Positions 39,401-49,305 of a DNA stretch of 64,000 nt are shown piece after piece (positions within the stretch are counted from its first letter, which is position 1; every line of letters starts with the position of its first letter). The stretch is taken from NCBI GenBank assembly GCA_944474755.1, contig OX104122.1, positions 20,361,714 through 20,425,713 on the forward strand, given 5' to 3'. The stretch comes from Limnoperna fortunei (taxonomy: Eukaryota > Mollusca > Bivalvia > Mytilida > Modiolidae). Below the pieces are notes generated by a model. The model was not told the DNA's origin, ran no database searches, and saw only the letters and a program-made list of their open reading frames with translations. The position numbers and the translations under genes were made by a program.

Positions 39401-42400
39401 GTTAAACAATTTTCTGAAAACTTGGTCTTTTTTTTAAATCCTATGCAAAATGAAGTTTGTTAAGGTGACTTGCTGTGGATTCAATATTACTCGTGTGATA
39501 CTAATTTTCGTGGGTAAAAACAAACCACGAATGTCTGATCTTAACGCACTACATTGTCTGTTTGCTCTGATGAGCAAATGGTAAACTACGAAATTAAGTA
39601 ACTTTTACTAAAACCAGGAAAATTTGTACATGTACTCACGAAATTAGTAGAAATAAATGAGACGAAAACGAGGCGAGAACATCGCTATAGAGCTTAATTT
39701 ATGTTTATGAATGTATCTTTCTTTCAAAACCTGAGATTCAATTGTGTTAACTGAAAACAGAAATCTAGTATCCAACATGTAAATAACTCTTAAGTAAACT
39801 TTAAAGCAACACACAAGCGATATTGTGTCATCCATTCGTGCATTGTTATGTAATTTTATTAGCTAATACAAATGGATTACACATTTCATTTTCTAATAAG
39901 TGATTTGCCTCGATCTGTTGAAGATCAGAAAGACTCATCACATGTCTTTAATAATGAGATGATTTGTAGGTATATTGAGGTTCAGCATGGGTACTTAAAC
40001 AGTAATTTGTTTACATCAAAGAAAAATCAATTATGTTGTGTACAATTAATTACTGTATTCAAATTAAATAGCTATGGTAGGGCTTTACAGATTGTTATAT
40101 ATGCATGCTAGCTTGAGTAATTTAGTCCATGGATAAACGAAAGTAGAATTGCGAGGTTTAATTATTCCGATCAAAGAACGATCGCATTATTCGCAATAAT
40201 AATAACATCGCAAAAATTACTGAATTTACAGTACTTATTTATTCCTTATTGCTCAGAGGAACAAAATTCTCTACAGATCGAGGTTTATTGTTATTACATA
40301 TATTTTTTTACACTATTGCTCAGAGGAACAAAAGTCTCTAGAGGCTGAGGTACATAGTTATGACATACATATTTGTACACTATTGCTCAGATGAACAAAA
40401 GTCTCTAGAGACTGAGGTACATAGTTATGACATTCATATTTTTACACTGTTGCTCAGAGGAACAAAAGTCTCTAGAGACTGAGGTATATAGTTATGACAT
40501 GCATATTTGTACGCTATTGCTCAGAGGAACAAAAGTCTCTAGAGACTGAGGTACATTGTTTTCATGCATATTTATACAGTATTGCACAGAGGAACAAAAA
40601 CCTCTATAGATTGATGTACATAGTTATGATATACATATTTTTACACTATTGCTCAGAGAAACAAAAGTCTCTAGAGACTGAGGTACATAGTTATGACATA
40701 CATATTTTTGCACTATTGGTCAGAGGAACAAAGTCTCTAGAGACTGAGGTACATTGTTTTGACATGCATATATTTACACTATTGCACAGATTAACCAAAA
40801 ACCTCTATAGATTGAGGTACATTGTTATGACATACTTTTTTTTACACTATTGATCAGAAGATCAAAAGTCTCTAGAGATTGAGATACATTGTTGTGACAT
40901 ACGTAATTTTACACTATTGATCAGAGGAACAAAAGTCTCTAGAGACTGAGGTACATTGTTTTAACATACATTTTTTTACTTCAAGGGGTAGAAATGATAC
41001 ACTGAATTTCCGGTAACCATGATATTCAGAAGATATGACATGATCAAATAATTGTCATTCAATAATTAAAGACAAATATGGGATATTGCCTGTCTTAAAA
41101 ACGAAAGACAAAAACCTAAAAATAAGCAGTAAATAACCCGCCAAATACCCAGGTGCTTTAGAATGGTATCGTATGCTATATGTTTGGTCCTCATCAAATT
41201 TGTTACAGTCTGACACAAAGACTTCAAAATGAGAAATCAAAAAGCACAACAGATAACCAAAAGAAACACAATTCAACACAGCTAAAATGTATTGAAAAAT
41301 TTTGTTTCAGATATTAAAATTAGTAAAAAAAAAAACCAGTGTTAATATTAAAAAATATTAAATAAAGTCAAGTCGGGTCAACACTGAAATATCCTACTTG
41401 TACTTCCCATTAAGTTTTGGATTTTTGTCTCATTTCTTCTGTTGGCACCATTCTTCATAAAGTTATAGGGCAGTCAAAATGTGTAGATATATGTTTCTTC
41501 TGAATATATCTTTACATGCCTGGCTACATTTCATAGAGTAACTACATGTATTTTATTATTTTACTTCTCTTGTTTATTAAATGTAAATCTCCCATACCTT
41601 TGGAATCTACTAAGAGTTTTATTATAGTATTAGTACAATTTCAAGCATACTGTGGATTTTATATCAAATACTTAAAAGTTTTCTTTCAAGACAACAGAAT
41701 CCTTCATATTTAACAAAATAAGATACACTGCCAGTGGTCAGTTACCATTCATCATTTAACAAAAATTATTTTTATATCTTCATACTGGTAATTTATGAAA
41801 ACTATCATTTAATGAGAATTTCACCATGATCAAATAATATCTCCACAAACTCAATAGCTCACAAATGCTTGGGGTTAAATTTCAAAATATACCATTATCT
41901 GCCATTGTAAAATTCTCAATAAATCATGGCTTCCAAAATTGTTTCCTTTAGTTTACCATGATCTCATATTTTCTAAAACACATAAAACAAATTAACACAC
42001 ACCTCCTGTATAAATTAAACATGAAAAATTGAATTTTTACAGGAAACAGTATTAGTGAAAAATGTACCTGATGACAGATTAGTATCCAAAGGTATACCAC
42101 ACCACAATGCCACAGTGGTTATCCTGCTTGATAACCTGTGCAAAGGGACCACTTATTATTTTTGTGTCAGTGCTAGTAATGTTGCAGGAAAATCTCCGAA
42201 CTCTGAAGTCGTGCAATGTACAACACTGCTGCATAGTGAGATTGTTATACCGGGTAGGGCGTCTTTCATAAGTTTGTTTGTGTTTGTTTGTGCTTTAATG
42301 CCACTCACACAAGTTATGTATCTTGGTAACTTAGGTGTGATACGTTTGCCCTGATACCAGTGAGGTGTTATGTTTACAAGTTATTTCCACCATTATCGAT

Positions 42401-43921
42401 AGATGTAACCTTCATAAGTTATGTCCCTTCACTCTAGGTATGTGTTCCTTCATAAGTTGGGGCCTCTGTGGCCTAGTGGTTAAGGTAGTTTCTACTATTG
42501 ATCATGTGGTCTGTCAACACAGAGATTGTGGTTTCAAGTCTCACTGCAGGCAGGGTGTATTTTAGCTACAATAATGTAGATCCTTTTTTTTAATGGCCCG
42601 ATCTACAAAGAAGTCCCACTACTCATGAGCAGCCAGGAGTGGGCTTAATGCAAATAATAAGCTGTTAAACTTTTTCACTAAATTGCTACAAACTTTTTAA
42701 TGTCTCTGAAGTTTAACTGATATTTCTACAACACCTTATACATTACTGTAGTTTTAAACTTTATTCGTAATAATGGCATTGTTGTCAAAATTTGAATTCC
42801 AGAAGTGCATAATTTCTTAATCGACTTGGTACAATTTCAATTTTGTCAACAAGGCCATTGTCACGAAAAAGTGTTAGAATTATTTAATTAGACATTGTAG
42901 AAATGTCAGCTGGAAGGCAGAGAAAGGAAAAAATATAAATTAAACAAAGATATTTCTAATAGCTGAAAAATTGCTCAAAGTGGTGTTAAACAAACAAACA
43001 AAAACAAAGATTCATAAGTTAATTCCCTTAATTTTTTTCCTGTTCTCACCGTCGTTAGTGCCTCAAAATGTAGCAGGACACCCTTTTTCTAAAAAATCTA
43101 TATCTAAATATGTAAATTAAAAACCTTTGAACTGTTTGGATTATAATTAGGGATTGTATGTTCATCAAAATATCATTCAATCATATATGAAAAATACGTT
43201 TAAAGGGAGATAACTGTAAACAAATATTTTAAGATGAATTTTAAAGCATTTTTTTTACTTCCATTGGGGAAATAGAATTGGAATCTTGTATCTGCAAGCA
43301 ACAATTGTTTTTTACCTATAAATAATATAAATAATTTTTGGATGAAAACATTTTATGATTGGTTAAAAATGTGTGTATTCCCCAATGAAAAAAGTTTGAG
43401 TTGTACTGCTGGCATGTTTAAAGGGAGATAACTCTTACAGTAAAAGGTAATTAAGTTTCATCAAAATCCTTTTGTTCTTTTGAGGTCTTTTAAGTGATTT
43501 GACCTAATTGACAAAAATGACATGTTTCATTTTGTTGTATTTTGTTTGTTATTTGATCAGAAGCTATTTATTAAACTATTAAACTTTACTATAATATAAT
43601 AACACAATTTTTAAATGTACAATTCCAGTTCCTGTTATAGTAGAAAGTTTGTGTCGTCAGTTCACATCATCTATACAAGTGTACAGTTCCAGTCCACAGG
43701 ACATCAGCGTAGACCAGCAAATATCTCACTTCCTGTTGTACAGGCCTCTGGCTCAAAGTCGTGCCTGGAAAACTGTTCCTCTATACGGCAGACAAGATCA
43801 TCGTGTGTTTGGCTTAGAGTCCACTGTGGAATATGAGTTTATCATTTTGGGATGTAATCCTCGTGGAGAATGCCAGATATCCAACAAGGTGGTCTTACAG
43901 ACTGAACCGGCCACATATTAA
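32816..43921 (+). CDS. TRIM-type RING E3 ubiquitin ligase with FN3 domains, no SPRY (8 coding exons)
   Basis: Predicted tripartite-motif protein of 599 residues. Joining 32816-33481, 34836-34931, 36065-36295, 37232-37254, 38122-38249, 38494-38645, 42043-42253 and 43629-43921 gives exactly 600 codons, with every boundary on GT..AG and all phases compatible. The N-terminus is a RING (CPVCLELY..CSHVLC..RCPVCRD, residues 9-48), then B-box 1 (CQHC..CLDC..CGRC, about 113-153), B-box 2 (CSFHKEKLTLYCTEC..CCKKC..H, about 178-209), a coiled coil (about 223-370), an FN3 domain (about 383-490) and a second FN3-like domain ending at the stop (about 500-595). TRIM proteins are cytoplasmic ubiquitin ligases. 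RING, two B-boxes, coiled coil and FN3 without SPRY is closest to the TRIM42-like class, but the ortholog is uncertain. The start at 32,816 fits the RING; the exon opens at 32,717 without stops, so upstream coding or 5'UTR exons may exist. Confidence 0.9.
33482..34835 (+). other. TRIM intron 1, with SINE remnants
   Basis: Contains a SINE head fragment near 33,515-33,556 (GGTAGTTAGTCAC after a degenerate box A), a degenerate minus-strand SINE at about 33,838-34,005, and two copies of the short motif GGGAGATAACTC (33,680 and 34,771). Confidence 0.65.
33838..34005 (-). mobile_element. Degenerate tRNA-derived SINE, minus strand
   Basis: The head, read on the minus strand from 34,005 (GGCAGCCTCTGTGG, then a weak box B region TTGCAGGTTAGAGTC), and the ACCAGTTTTTCTGGAGG body are recognisable but diverged from the other copies. 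Confidence 0.65.
34836..34931 (+). CDS. TRIM exon 2 (coiled coil start)
   Basis: 96 nt, phase 0 at both ends, acceptor TTTTTTATTAG, donor ATGCAG|GTAG. It encodes a helical heptad-type segment (GKSLTKLDSSQSHVTTALKS) following B-box 2. Confidence 0.88.
35186..35585 (-). mobile_element. Two adjacent SINE copies in TRIM intron 2, minus strand
   Basis: A truncated copy at about 35,205-35,312 keeps only the body and tail region (CACTTTAAGCAATTTTTATG, ATTTCATGGCATC). It abuts a nearly full copy at about 35,328-35,585, whose head lies at the right end (GTAGCCGAGTGATTAAGG on the minus strand) and which carries GACTCCAATCTTAATTGACA. Confidence 0.8.
36065..36295 (+). CDS. TRIM exon 3 (coiled coil)
   Basis: 231 nt, phase 0 at both ends, acceptor TATTTTACAG, donor CTTGAA|GTATGT. 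It is rich in charged helix formers (KRRDDINMHCDALLAEIENK) and contains the AKELLKENIPEFLE segment, typical of the TRIM coiled coil. Confidence 0.92.
36296..38121 (+). other. TRIM introns 3 and 4 around the microexon
   Basis: AT-rich, with a poly-A run at 36,390-36,408 and a GGGAAATAACTC motif at 37,200. A second microexon-like sequence at 38,009-38,032 has good splice sites but would create a stop on joining to exon 5. Confidence 0.5.
37232..37254 (+). CDS. TRIM exon 4 (23-nt microexon)
   Basis: Acceptor TTTCATTTTTCAG, donor GATAA|GTAAGT. It encodes EASSLND plus two bases of a Lys codon that is completed by exon 5. In-frame joining of exons 3 and 5 requires this 23-nt piece, which supports it. 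Confidence 0.8.
38122..38249 (+). CDS. TRIM exon 5
   Basis: Acceptor TTATGTTTCAG, donor TATCTG|GTAAGA, phase 2 in and phase 1 out. It encodes the end of the coiled coil (SSKVVDFRREKAVLRDLHYL), a position where COS-box-bearing TRIMs lead into FN3. Confidence 0.88.
38494..38645 (+). CDS. TRIM exon 6 (first half of FN3-1)
   Basis: Acceptor TTTTATTTCAG, donor ATTGAG|GTATAT, phase 1 in and phase 0 out. It encodes PMTPIVDVSRCTRSEDCVVL, then the FN3 strand region ending QYEIHYCSEEQKSLEIE. The last ~40 nt plus the donor are the founding unit of the intronic 66-bp array at 40,245-40,975. Confidence 0.92.
38846..39172 (+). repeat. Direct duplication, copy 1
   Basis: Begins ATGGATTACACATTTCATT and ends near CGATCGCATTATTCGCAATT. 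Copy 2 at 39,869-40,198 is nearly identical. Both lie inside the TIR element. Confidence 0.95.
39869..40198 (+). repeat. Direct duplication, copy 2
   Basis: Second copy of 38,846-39,172, differing by a few substitutions and small indels. It lies next to the right terminus of the TIR element. Confidence 0.95.
40245..40975 (+). repeat. ~66-bp tandem array derived from the TRIM exon 6 / intron 6 junction
   Basis: About 11 units of CACTATTGCTCAGAGGAACA, AAAGTCTCTAGAGACTGAGG, TACATAGTTATGACATACAT and a T-rich end. The first ~40 nt match the 3' end of exon 6 (38,607-38,645) and each unit keeps the GAG|GTA donor. As 66 is divisible by three, the array reads as an open frame (40,494-40,853) with repeated CSEEQKSLETE-like peptides. 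It is intronic and not a separate gene. Confidence 0.93.
40976..42042 (+). other. Remainder of TRIM intron 6
   Basis: AT-rich, nothing recognised. Confidence 0.5.
42043..42253 (+). CDS. TRIM exon 7 (second half of FN3-1)
   Basis: Acceptor GAATTTTTACAG, donor ATACCGG|GTAGGG, phase 0 in and phase 1 out. It contains the conserved FN3 pattern TTYYFCVSASNVAGKSPNSE, matching the usual Y-x-F/V-x-V-x-A-x-N-x-x-G-x-S strand F-G signature. Confidence 0.93.
42459..43008 (+). mobile_element. tRNA-derived SINE, plus strand, with internal extra sequence
   Basis: The head GGCCTCTGTGGCCTAGTGGT, TAAGGTAGTT and the box B region TGTGGTTTCAAGTCTCACTG are at 42,459-42,552. The tail GCTGAAAAATTGCTCAAAGT followed by GGTGTTAAACAAACAAAC is at about 42,961-43,000. 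The 400 bp between are unlike the other copies, so either a second element inserted or this is a composite. It lies in TRIM intron 7. Confidence 0.75.
43629..43921 (+). CDS. TRIM exon 8 (second FN3-like domain and stop)
   Basis: Acceptor TACAATTCCAG, phase 1 in, ends in TAA at 43,919-43,921. It encodes a ~95-residue beta-rich segment with an FN3-like rhythm (FLLYRPLAQSRAWKTVPLYG near the middle, VEYEFIILGCNPRGECQISN near the end). Candidate poly(A) signals are ATTAAA at 43,977 and AATAAA at about 45,121; the sequence does not decide between them. Confidence 0.9.
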
Positions 43922-44763
43922 ATAGTTCTTGTTAGTTTTAAGAGGTGATGTATTTAAATTTGCCCTCCAATCATGTATTAAAAATTGCTTGAAAAGAAAT
44001 AAGTTATTTGTCAAACATTACAGAGTGAAGGTTTGTCGTCTATTGTGCCTGAATTTGGCACTTTCTGGGTCATCTACAAAATTGTTTCTATAAATCTGTA
44101 ATTTAGATTGTTTTCAAAATCGGGCACTTTTAGGTTAGTGCCTTTTTTTAATACAAATACATAAAATTATAAAAGCTTGGTCTGTCCTACCAAGGCTTTG
44201 CCCTGGACCTGATGAGGGGAGGTAGGTAGCTTTGAACAGCCTCAAACCCTCTGCAACACCAAAAGGTACTATCACTCAAAATTAGGTCTAGCTACACCCC
44301 TGCTGTATATCCATTACAAATTTTTTACCCTGATTATGCACAATATTTGTTGTTTGACATCATTTTAACAATTAAAGTGGTTTTTTCATTACTTGTCTAG
44401 TCACGTGGAAGTAGTACACAGTATTTATTATTTTACACTTAGTATTGTGCTTGCATCACTCAGAAAAATAATACAGTACATCCTCATTGTACTGCTATGT
44501 ATTTATGTACACTACATTTCTGCATGTCTGTTTTGTACAACGCAACCATATAATTGTCTTATGTGGCTGTTTTATTACTCTATGCTCAATTCATAAATTG
44601 TCCAAGCTGTTATTCCTTTTTTGTTAATTTTTGTGATTTTTTTTCCATCTTTTACTGGTTAAATTGTGATGTTTATTGTCTCTTTATATTAAGTTTTGTG
44701 ATATATAGGAGAAAACCATGAAATTATTAAAATTATTATTGGAATTATTAAATTGTATATAGC
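43922..44763 (+). other. 3' flank of the TRIM gene
   Basis: Probable 3'UTR and downstream sequence. No further coding exon was recognised. Confidence 0.5.
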
Positions 44764-44946
44764 AGCCATTAGTGGAGGACTGCCATTATACAAGGGCAAT
44801 ACATAAGGGGAGGACTGCCATTATACAAGGGCAATACATAAGTGGAGGACTGCCATTATTCAAGGGCACTACATTAGTGGAGGGCTGCCATTATTCAAGG
44901 GCACTACATTAGTGGAGGACTGCCATTATTCAAAGGCAATACATTG
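44764..44946. repeat. 35-bp tandem repeat, about 5 copies
   Basis: Units of CATTAGTGGAGGACTGCCAT followed by TATACAAGGGCAATA, with minor variants, 35 bp apart. Confidence 0.95.
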
Positions 44947-46059
44947 AGGGAATACTGTAATTAAGTATTTTTGTTATATTTTTCGTGTCATTATTTATTT
45001 AAATACTTAGAGAAATTTTGTGCCATTTAGAATTTTAATTGAATTCATGCATTGTAAAGCATGCAGTGTAATCATTAGAGACTAAATAAGTATGATTGAA
45101 AATAGTTATAATTGTTACAGAATAAATATATATACTGATTTTACAATTGTTTTGTATTCTTGTTGTCTTTTAATTCTCATTGTTATCTGGGACTTTTTAT
45201 ACAACTTATTATAATTATTACATTAAGTTATAATAATTTAATTTGAATTTAAAATGTTTTAGGAATCTGATTGGTTAAAATATTTGTGTTCTCCCCCCTC
45301 CTTTTATAACTGGGAACAATTTAAATATTCCTAACTATTTCTTTACTTGTAGTTTTCCATATGGAAATTTACCAGTACATGTAATACTGTAAGTCTGTCA
45401 CGCACACAATGTGTTAAGTGTATTTTCACACTCTATATGTGGATACACACCTGTCTATAAGTGTATCATATTTTACATTGTTAAGTTGCCATAAATGGTC
45501 AATATTAGCACATATTTATTTATAACTATAGGCAGCTGTTTTCTAATTTTTTTGTCTATTTTGGGTATATAGGCTTTGTCATTGCCTTTTTGTCTAATTC
45601 TCTTAATTAATTTTTACAAGAGCATGCACTTTACTTATATAAATTCACTGTATCAAACATTTGAATGAATATGATTGGTTAATGTTTGTAATGCCTTTGT
45701 TTATCAATTCACTTGGTGAAAATTATATTAAATGAATTTTTTTATTTAGTTGTACCTAATACTTTAATATAACCTGGTTTGGCCAGTTTATAAAATTGTT
45801 TATAGCTTTTTAAATGTAAAACATAAACTGAGACCAGAACCAGTGTATATCCTATAAATTGTCCAAAACACGAAAACACAGAGGTTGTCAAGACATATTA
45901 AGGAAGTAAAGTTTTTTCTGCCCTTTGTCTTTTTAAAAACAGTGATTTACTCAGAATGAGGCACATTTTGAAACTTGTCTGTATGTCAAAGTCACAGAAA
46001 AAACTACTAATGAAAAATTATGACATTTGTTACACATCTGTAGAAACACTGATAGAAGG
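44947..46059. other. Intergenic AT-rich sequence
   Basis: Between the converging TRIM and cyclase genes. Nothing recognised. Confidence 0.5.
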
Positions 46060-46887
46060 CAGGGGTTGAAAATTCCTAAAGCCCGATGCCCCGGGCTTAA
46101 AAAACTGAAACCTTGGGCTTGCTGATTTTCTATGAAAAAAGCCTGTCGGTCTCGTTCTTTCTTAAAAAACTAAAATGCTGTTTTTATTTTCAATGTTTCT
46201 TAAAGTGTATACCATCAAAATTGTCCTATAAATACTCACAAATCTATTTTAATATCCTAAAACAAATTGATATTTATTTTCTATTCATGACAGATCTTAA
46301 TCTTCTCTGCGCTTTAGCAACGTTGATCAATTACAATTCAATTTGTTTCCTTTCCCTGTACAAAATATTCCCCAATTAATTTTGGTTACATATTCGAGAA
46401 ATGTCGTTGTTAAACTTTAACTAATGGGTTAAGAAAATGGAAAAAAGGAAAGCTGATGATGAGTCAGAAGCATCGGAAGACCAAACATGGTCAAACAATA
46501 ATATTAATCCCCCCCCCAAAAATAAAGACCTCAAATATGAAAGAGACAAATGGAAAAGGATGTTCTTATGATCATGGAAGGACACGTTTCCCTGGGTTGA
46601 AAGAAATGAATTGCAAATATTTTAGAAAATACCCCCATCTCTTAGACAGAAAGGATGCCTTACTATGGGTACAAACAATTTACGAATTGATCCCCTTAAG
46701 TTGCAAGAGAAACATGCTGAACTTTCTGCAAAACAATAATATGGTACACTTTTATTAAAACAAACATGACAAATCCAATTTCAAATCATCACTCCAATAG
46801 GGCTTGGTTAATTTATGTTGTGGCTTAGGGTTTCAAAGTTAAAAAAGCCCAGGGCTTCGGCTTTCCCAAACAATTTTTCAACCCCTG
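46060..46887 (+). mobile_element. Decayed hAT-type DNA transposon
   Basis: TIRs of about 65 bp: the left begins CAGGGGTTGAAAATTCC and continues AAAGCCCGATGCCCCGGGCT; the right, read inward, begins CAGGGGTTGAAAAATTG and continues GGGAAAGCCGAAGCCCTGGG. CAGGG-type ends are characteristic of hAT elements. Inside is a broken coding relic (46,437-46,757) resembling the N-terminal zinc-finger region of hAT-derived ZNF862/KIAA1586-like proteins. The immediate 8-bp flanks (ATAGAAGG and TAAATATT) do not match, so no target-site duplication survives. At 0.83 kb it lacks the catalytic region and is non-autonomous. Confidence 0.78.
46437..46757 (+). pseudogene. Relic of a hAT-derived zinc-finger protein (ZNF862/KIAA1586-like)
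   Basis: Opens with ATG at 46,437 (MEKRKADDESEASEDQTWSN), then KYERDKWKRMFL and a stop. The following similarity is split between frames: CKYFRKYPHLLDRKDAL in one, and MGTNNLRIDPLKLQEKHAEL in another. In hAT-derived host genes these blocks form one short zinc-finger motif (C-x2-C..YPHLADK..GTNNFR..PLK). Stops and frame changes show it is not functional. Family assignment is by motif recall and is moderately sure. Confidence 0.65.
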
Positions 46888-48184
46888 TAAATATTTGCCA
46901 GGCTATTGATTATTTGACTTTACTGTCTGGTAGTATATATTTATGGTTGCTCTATTTATTGAAAATTTTATTATATAGTTTGTTTTTTTTTAAATTGATA
47001 GTTTTTTTCAAAATTGATACAAATAATGGCAGCTTTTTGTTTAATTTTTGTCTAAATGCATAGTATGGATATAATAAATACTGGTAAATTGTGATAGATA
47101 ATGTATTTTCTGAATGTTCACCATTTTCTTTATTATGCTAGTTTTGGACTAACTGAATACTCAGTCCAGTAAACAAGTTTTGTAAGATTCAGTTGATATT
47201 TCTTCCACAAGAATATGTCTTACTTTTAGTTTGCAGCTTTAAACTGACAACTGAAAGCAACAACCTCTGTTCTTAACCAACACAACATTTAGCCTAAAAT
47301 GTTATAAAATATTCTGCCTATTAGGCCATCATATCCCCCACCCCCAAATTTATTTATTGTTAGTTAACTTGTTCTTGTCTGGAAAATATTGTTTCTGAAC
47401 AATAAACAATTTTTCAATCATTAAGTACATTTTCTGAATACATCACACACGAATTTAACAAAACTACAGTACTGCAGTTTCAACTACCATCTCAGCACAA
47501 AATGGCTACTCACTGAGTCCATATCATCCCTTCATAATGACTTCACCTGCACTCGGACAGAAGGTACTAAATTGAATGTTTTCTTGAAGAATAATTAATA
47601 ATGAGTTTGGGATTTTACATGATCCATTTGTAATAATTCAAACGGTGCTGAGGTAACAATATAAAGCAAAATTGGATATTTTGTGATTGTTGACCTTGAC
47701 CTTTACCAGCCAAGAGTTGTGATCCCAGTCATTATTGGTAATGTGAGGATAGTGATATCTGAAAACCAGAAAATCAGATTACCTCAAACATACCAAAGCA
47801 CACATTTTTCATTTAAAGGTCAAATATTGTTTTCAACCCCTTGACTGAATTCCATCCATGTGTCTGAATGATTATCTACGAAATTCATTCATTACAGTGT
47901 TTGATAGTATTGTCATTTTTTGTCAAATACTCACTGAAATATTTATTTTCATCTGTTATGTGCTTATTGCTAGACTGTGATATTTAGATGCTATATTTTT
48001 ATTGAGAATAAATGTTTGAACTTGTTTTGCTTATCTTAGTAACCTTCAACAGTATACCGAAATCTGTTTGCCCCATAAGCAGCAAAAAGAGTCAAAACTA
48101 AAAATGAATATGTCAATTGTGAAATTTTTGCTCCATAGATGCGGAAGAATCGACTTTTCTACAACAGACGAACAGTAGAATATG
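46888..48184. other. Intergenic sequence
   Basis: Nothing recognised; a short poly-C run lies at 47,336-47,344. Confidence 0.5.
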
Positions 48185-48425
48185 TTTGTTTGTTTACAGT
48201 TTAATATCAGCCATTTAGTTAGATATATAAGCAAGGTGTCTTGTTTGTAAAAAGCAAAGAAGGGTCAGTCGGGAAGCCATTACATTGATCAGGAAAGTTG
48301 TCTATGTTGCTAGTCGAGCGCACCTTTCATAAAGCTGGACTCAAACTCGAACATAACGCATCTTGTTGACACACCGATGAACAACTCTAGATGACTAACT
48401 GAGAAGTATGCCATCGAAGCCTCAG
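48185..48425 (-). mobile_element. Probable second SINE type, minus strand
   Basis: On the minus strand the right end reads GGCTTCGATGGCATACTTCT, then TTCGAGTTTGAGTCC, a weak box A/box B pair. The left end carries the TTTGTTTGTTT tail complement. It is diverged from the main SINE family, and the assignment is tentative. Confidence 0.45.
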
Positions 48426-49305
48426 CACTTTATGGGGCACTGATTGATGACTAAAGTTTTCCAAGTGGAAAGGCGTCATGTTATTAGACAAATTCTGAAT
48501 AAGGGCTTTCCCATCTACGGTTTAACAGTTCATATTGTATCGCTGTTTATTAATGTTTTCACTTTTGGAGTGGAAAGCCTTCCTATTAATTGCCTGTTTT
48601 TTATTCTTTTTACCCTCAAAATTTTTGTTACCTTACTATTGTTACGCTACATGTGGTAAAGACATATGTACATTGAATCGTTTAGACATTACGAGGTCTA
48701 TACGAGTAGAACAATAATAGATGAATCTCATTGGTTTTGATAGAAAAATGCAAGAAATGCTACTCTTATTCTCATTATGTCCCAGATATATCTGGGATGT
48801 TTTAATAGGTGATTGATTTCGTTTATTGTTCTTGGCGTAACGTAGCCTTGTGTCCCGTTGATGATCTTCTGAAAACCAATGAAATATTGTTTCATTTTGG
48901 AATATTTACAGGTGCATTGTATAGTCCAAACAGTTTCTGTTACTTCGTGTTATTTGGAAAGAAGATTTCAAAACAAAAAGCAAAACAGTAAAATATTTTA
49001 TTTTTGATTAGCATAAAGAAGAATGCATGAAAAATTAACGTATTGTGATTCATTTTCCTTAAATAAATCATTACAAAAGTAAAACAAAACGGTTGATGTT
49101 GAAATTGTAGAACTAATTTGTCGAGAAATATCAATGACATTCTATATCTGATATGTATAAAGGATTTATGCTGCAAAAATATTTAATCATAAAAGGTAAA
49201 ATGACTCTATCACTTTATCCCTAATTTCCATTGACCGTTAATTAATATTACTTTAAATAATAACATAACGTAGACATTTATCACGTTATAAGCTATTCAT
49301 TCCTT
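48426..49305. other. Intergenic sequence
   Basis: Several short open frames on both strands but no recognisable protein family or feature. Confidence 0.45.

Larger units (their letters stand above)
38664..40231. mobile_element. TIR element with TA target duplication in TRIM intron 6
   Basis: Ends are inverted: CTGTAAATTTGGAAATTATTGC at the left, and at the right the complement of CTGTAAATTCAGTAATTTTTGC, both bordered by TA. The left TA interrupts GGACA and the right TA is followed by CTTATTTATT, exactly where an uninterrupted unit of the neighbouring array reads GACATACTTTT. The element thus inserted at a TA inside a repeat unit. TA duplication is typical of Tc1/mariner-type elements. The interior has an internal direct duplication (38,846-39,172 and 39,869-40,198) and no recognisable transposase. 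Confidence 0.82.

Noticed and set aside
40494..40853. 119-codon open frame
   Set aside because: Read-through of the 66-bp array copied from the end of TRIM exon 6; intronic.
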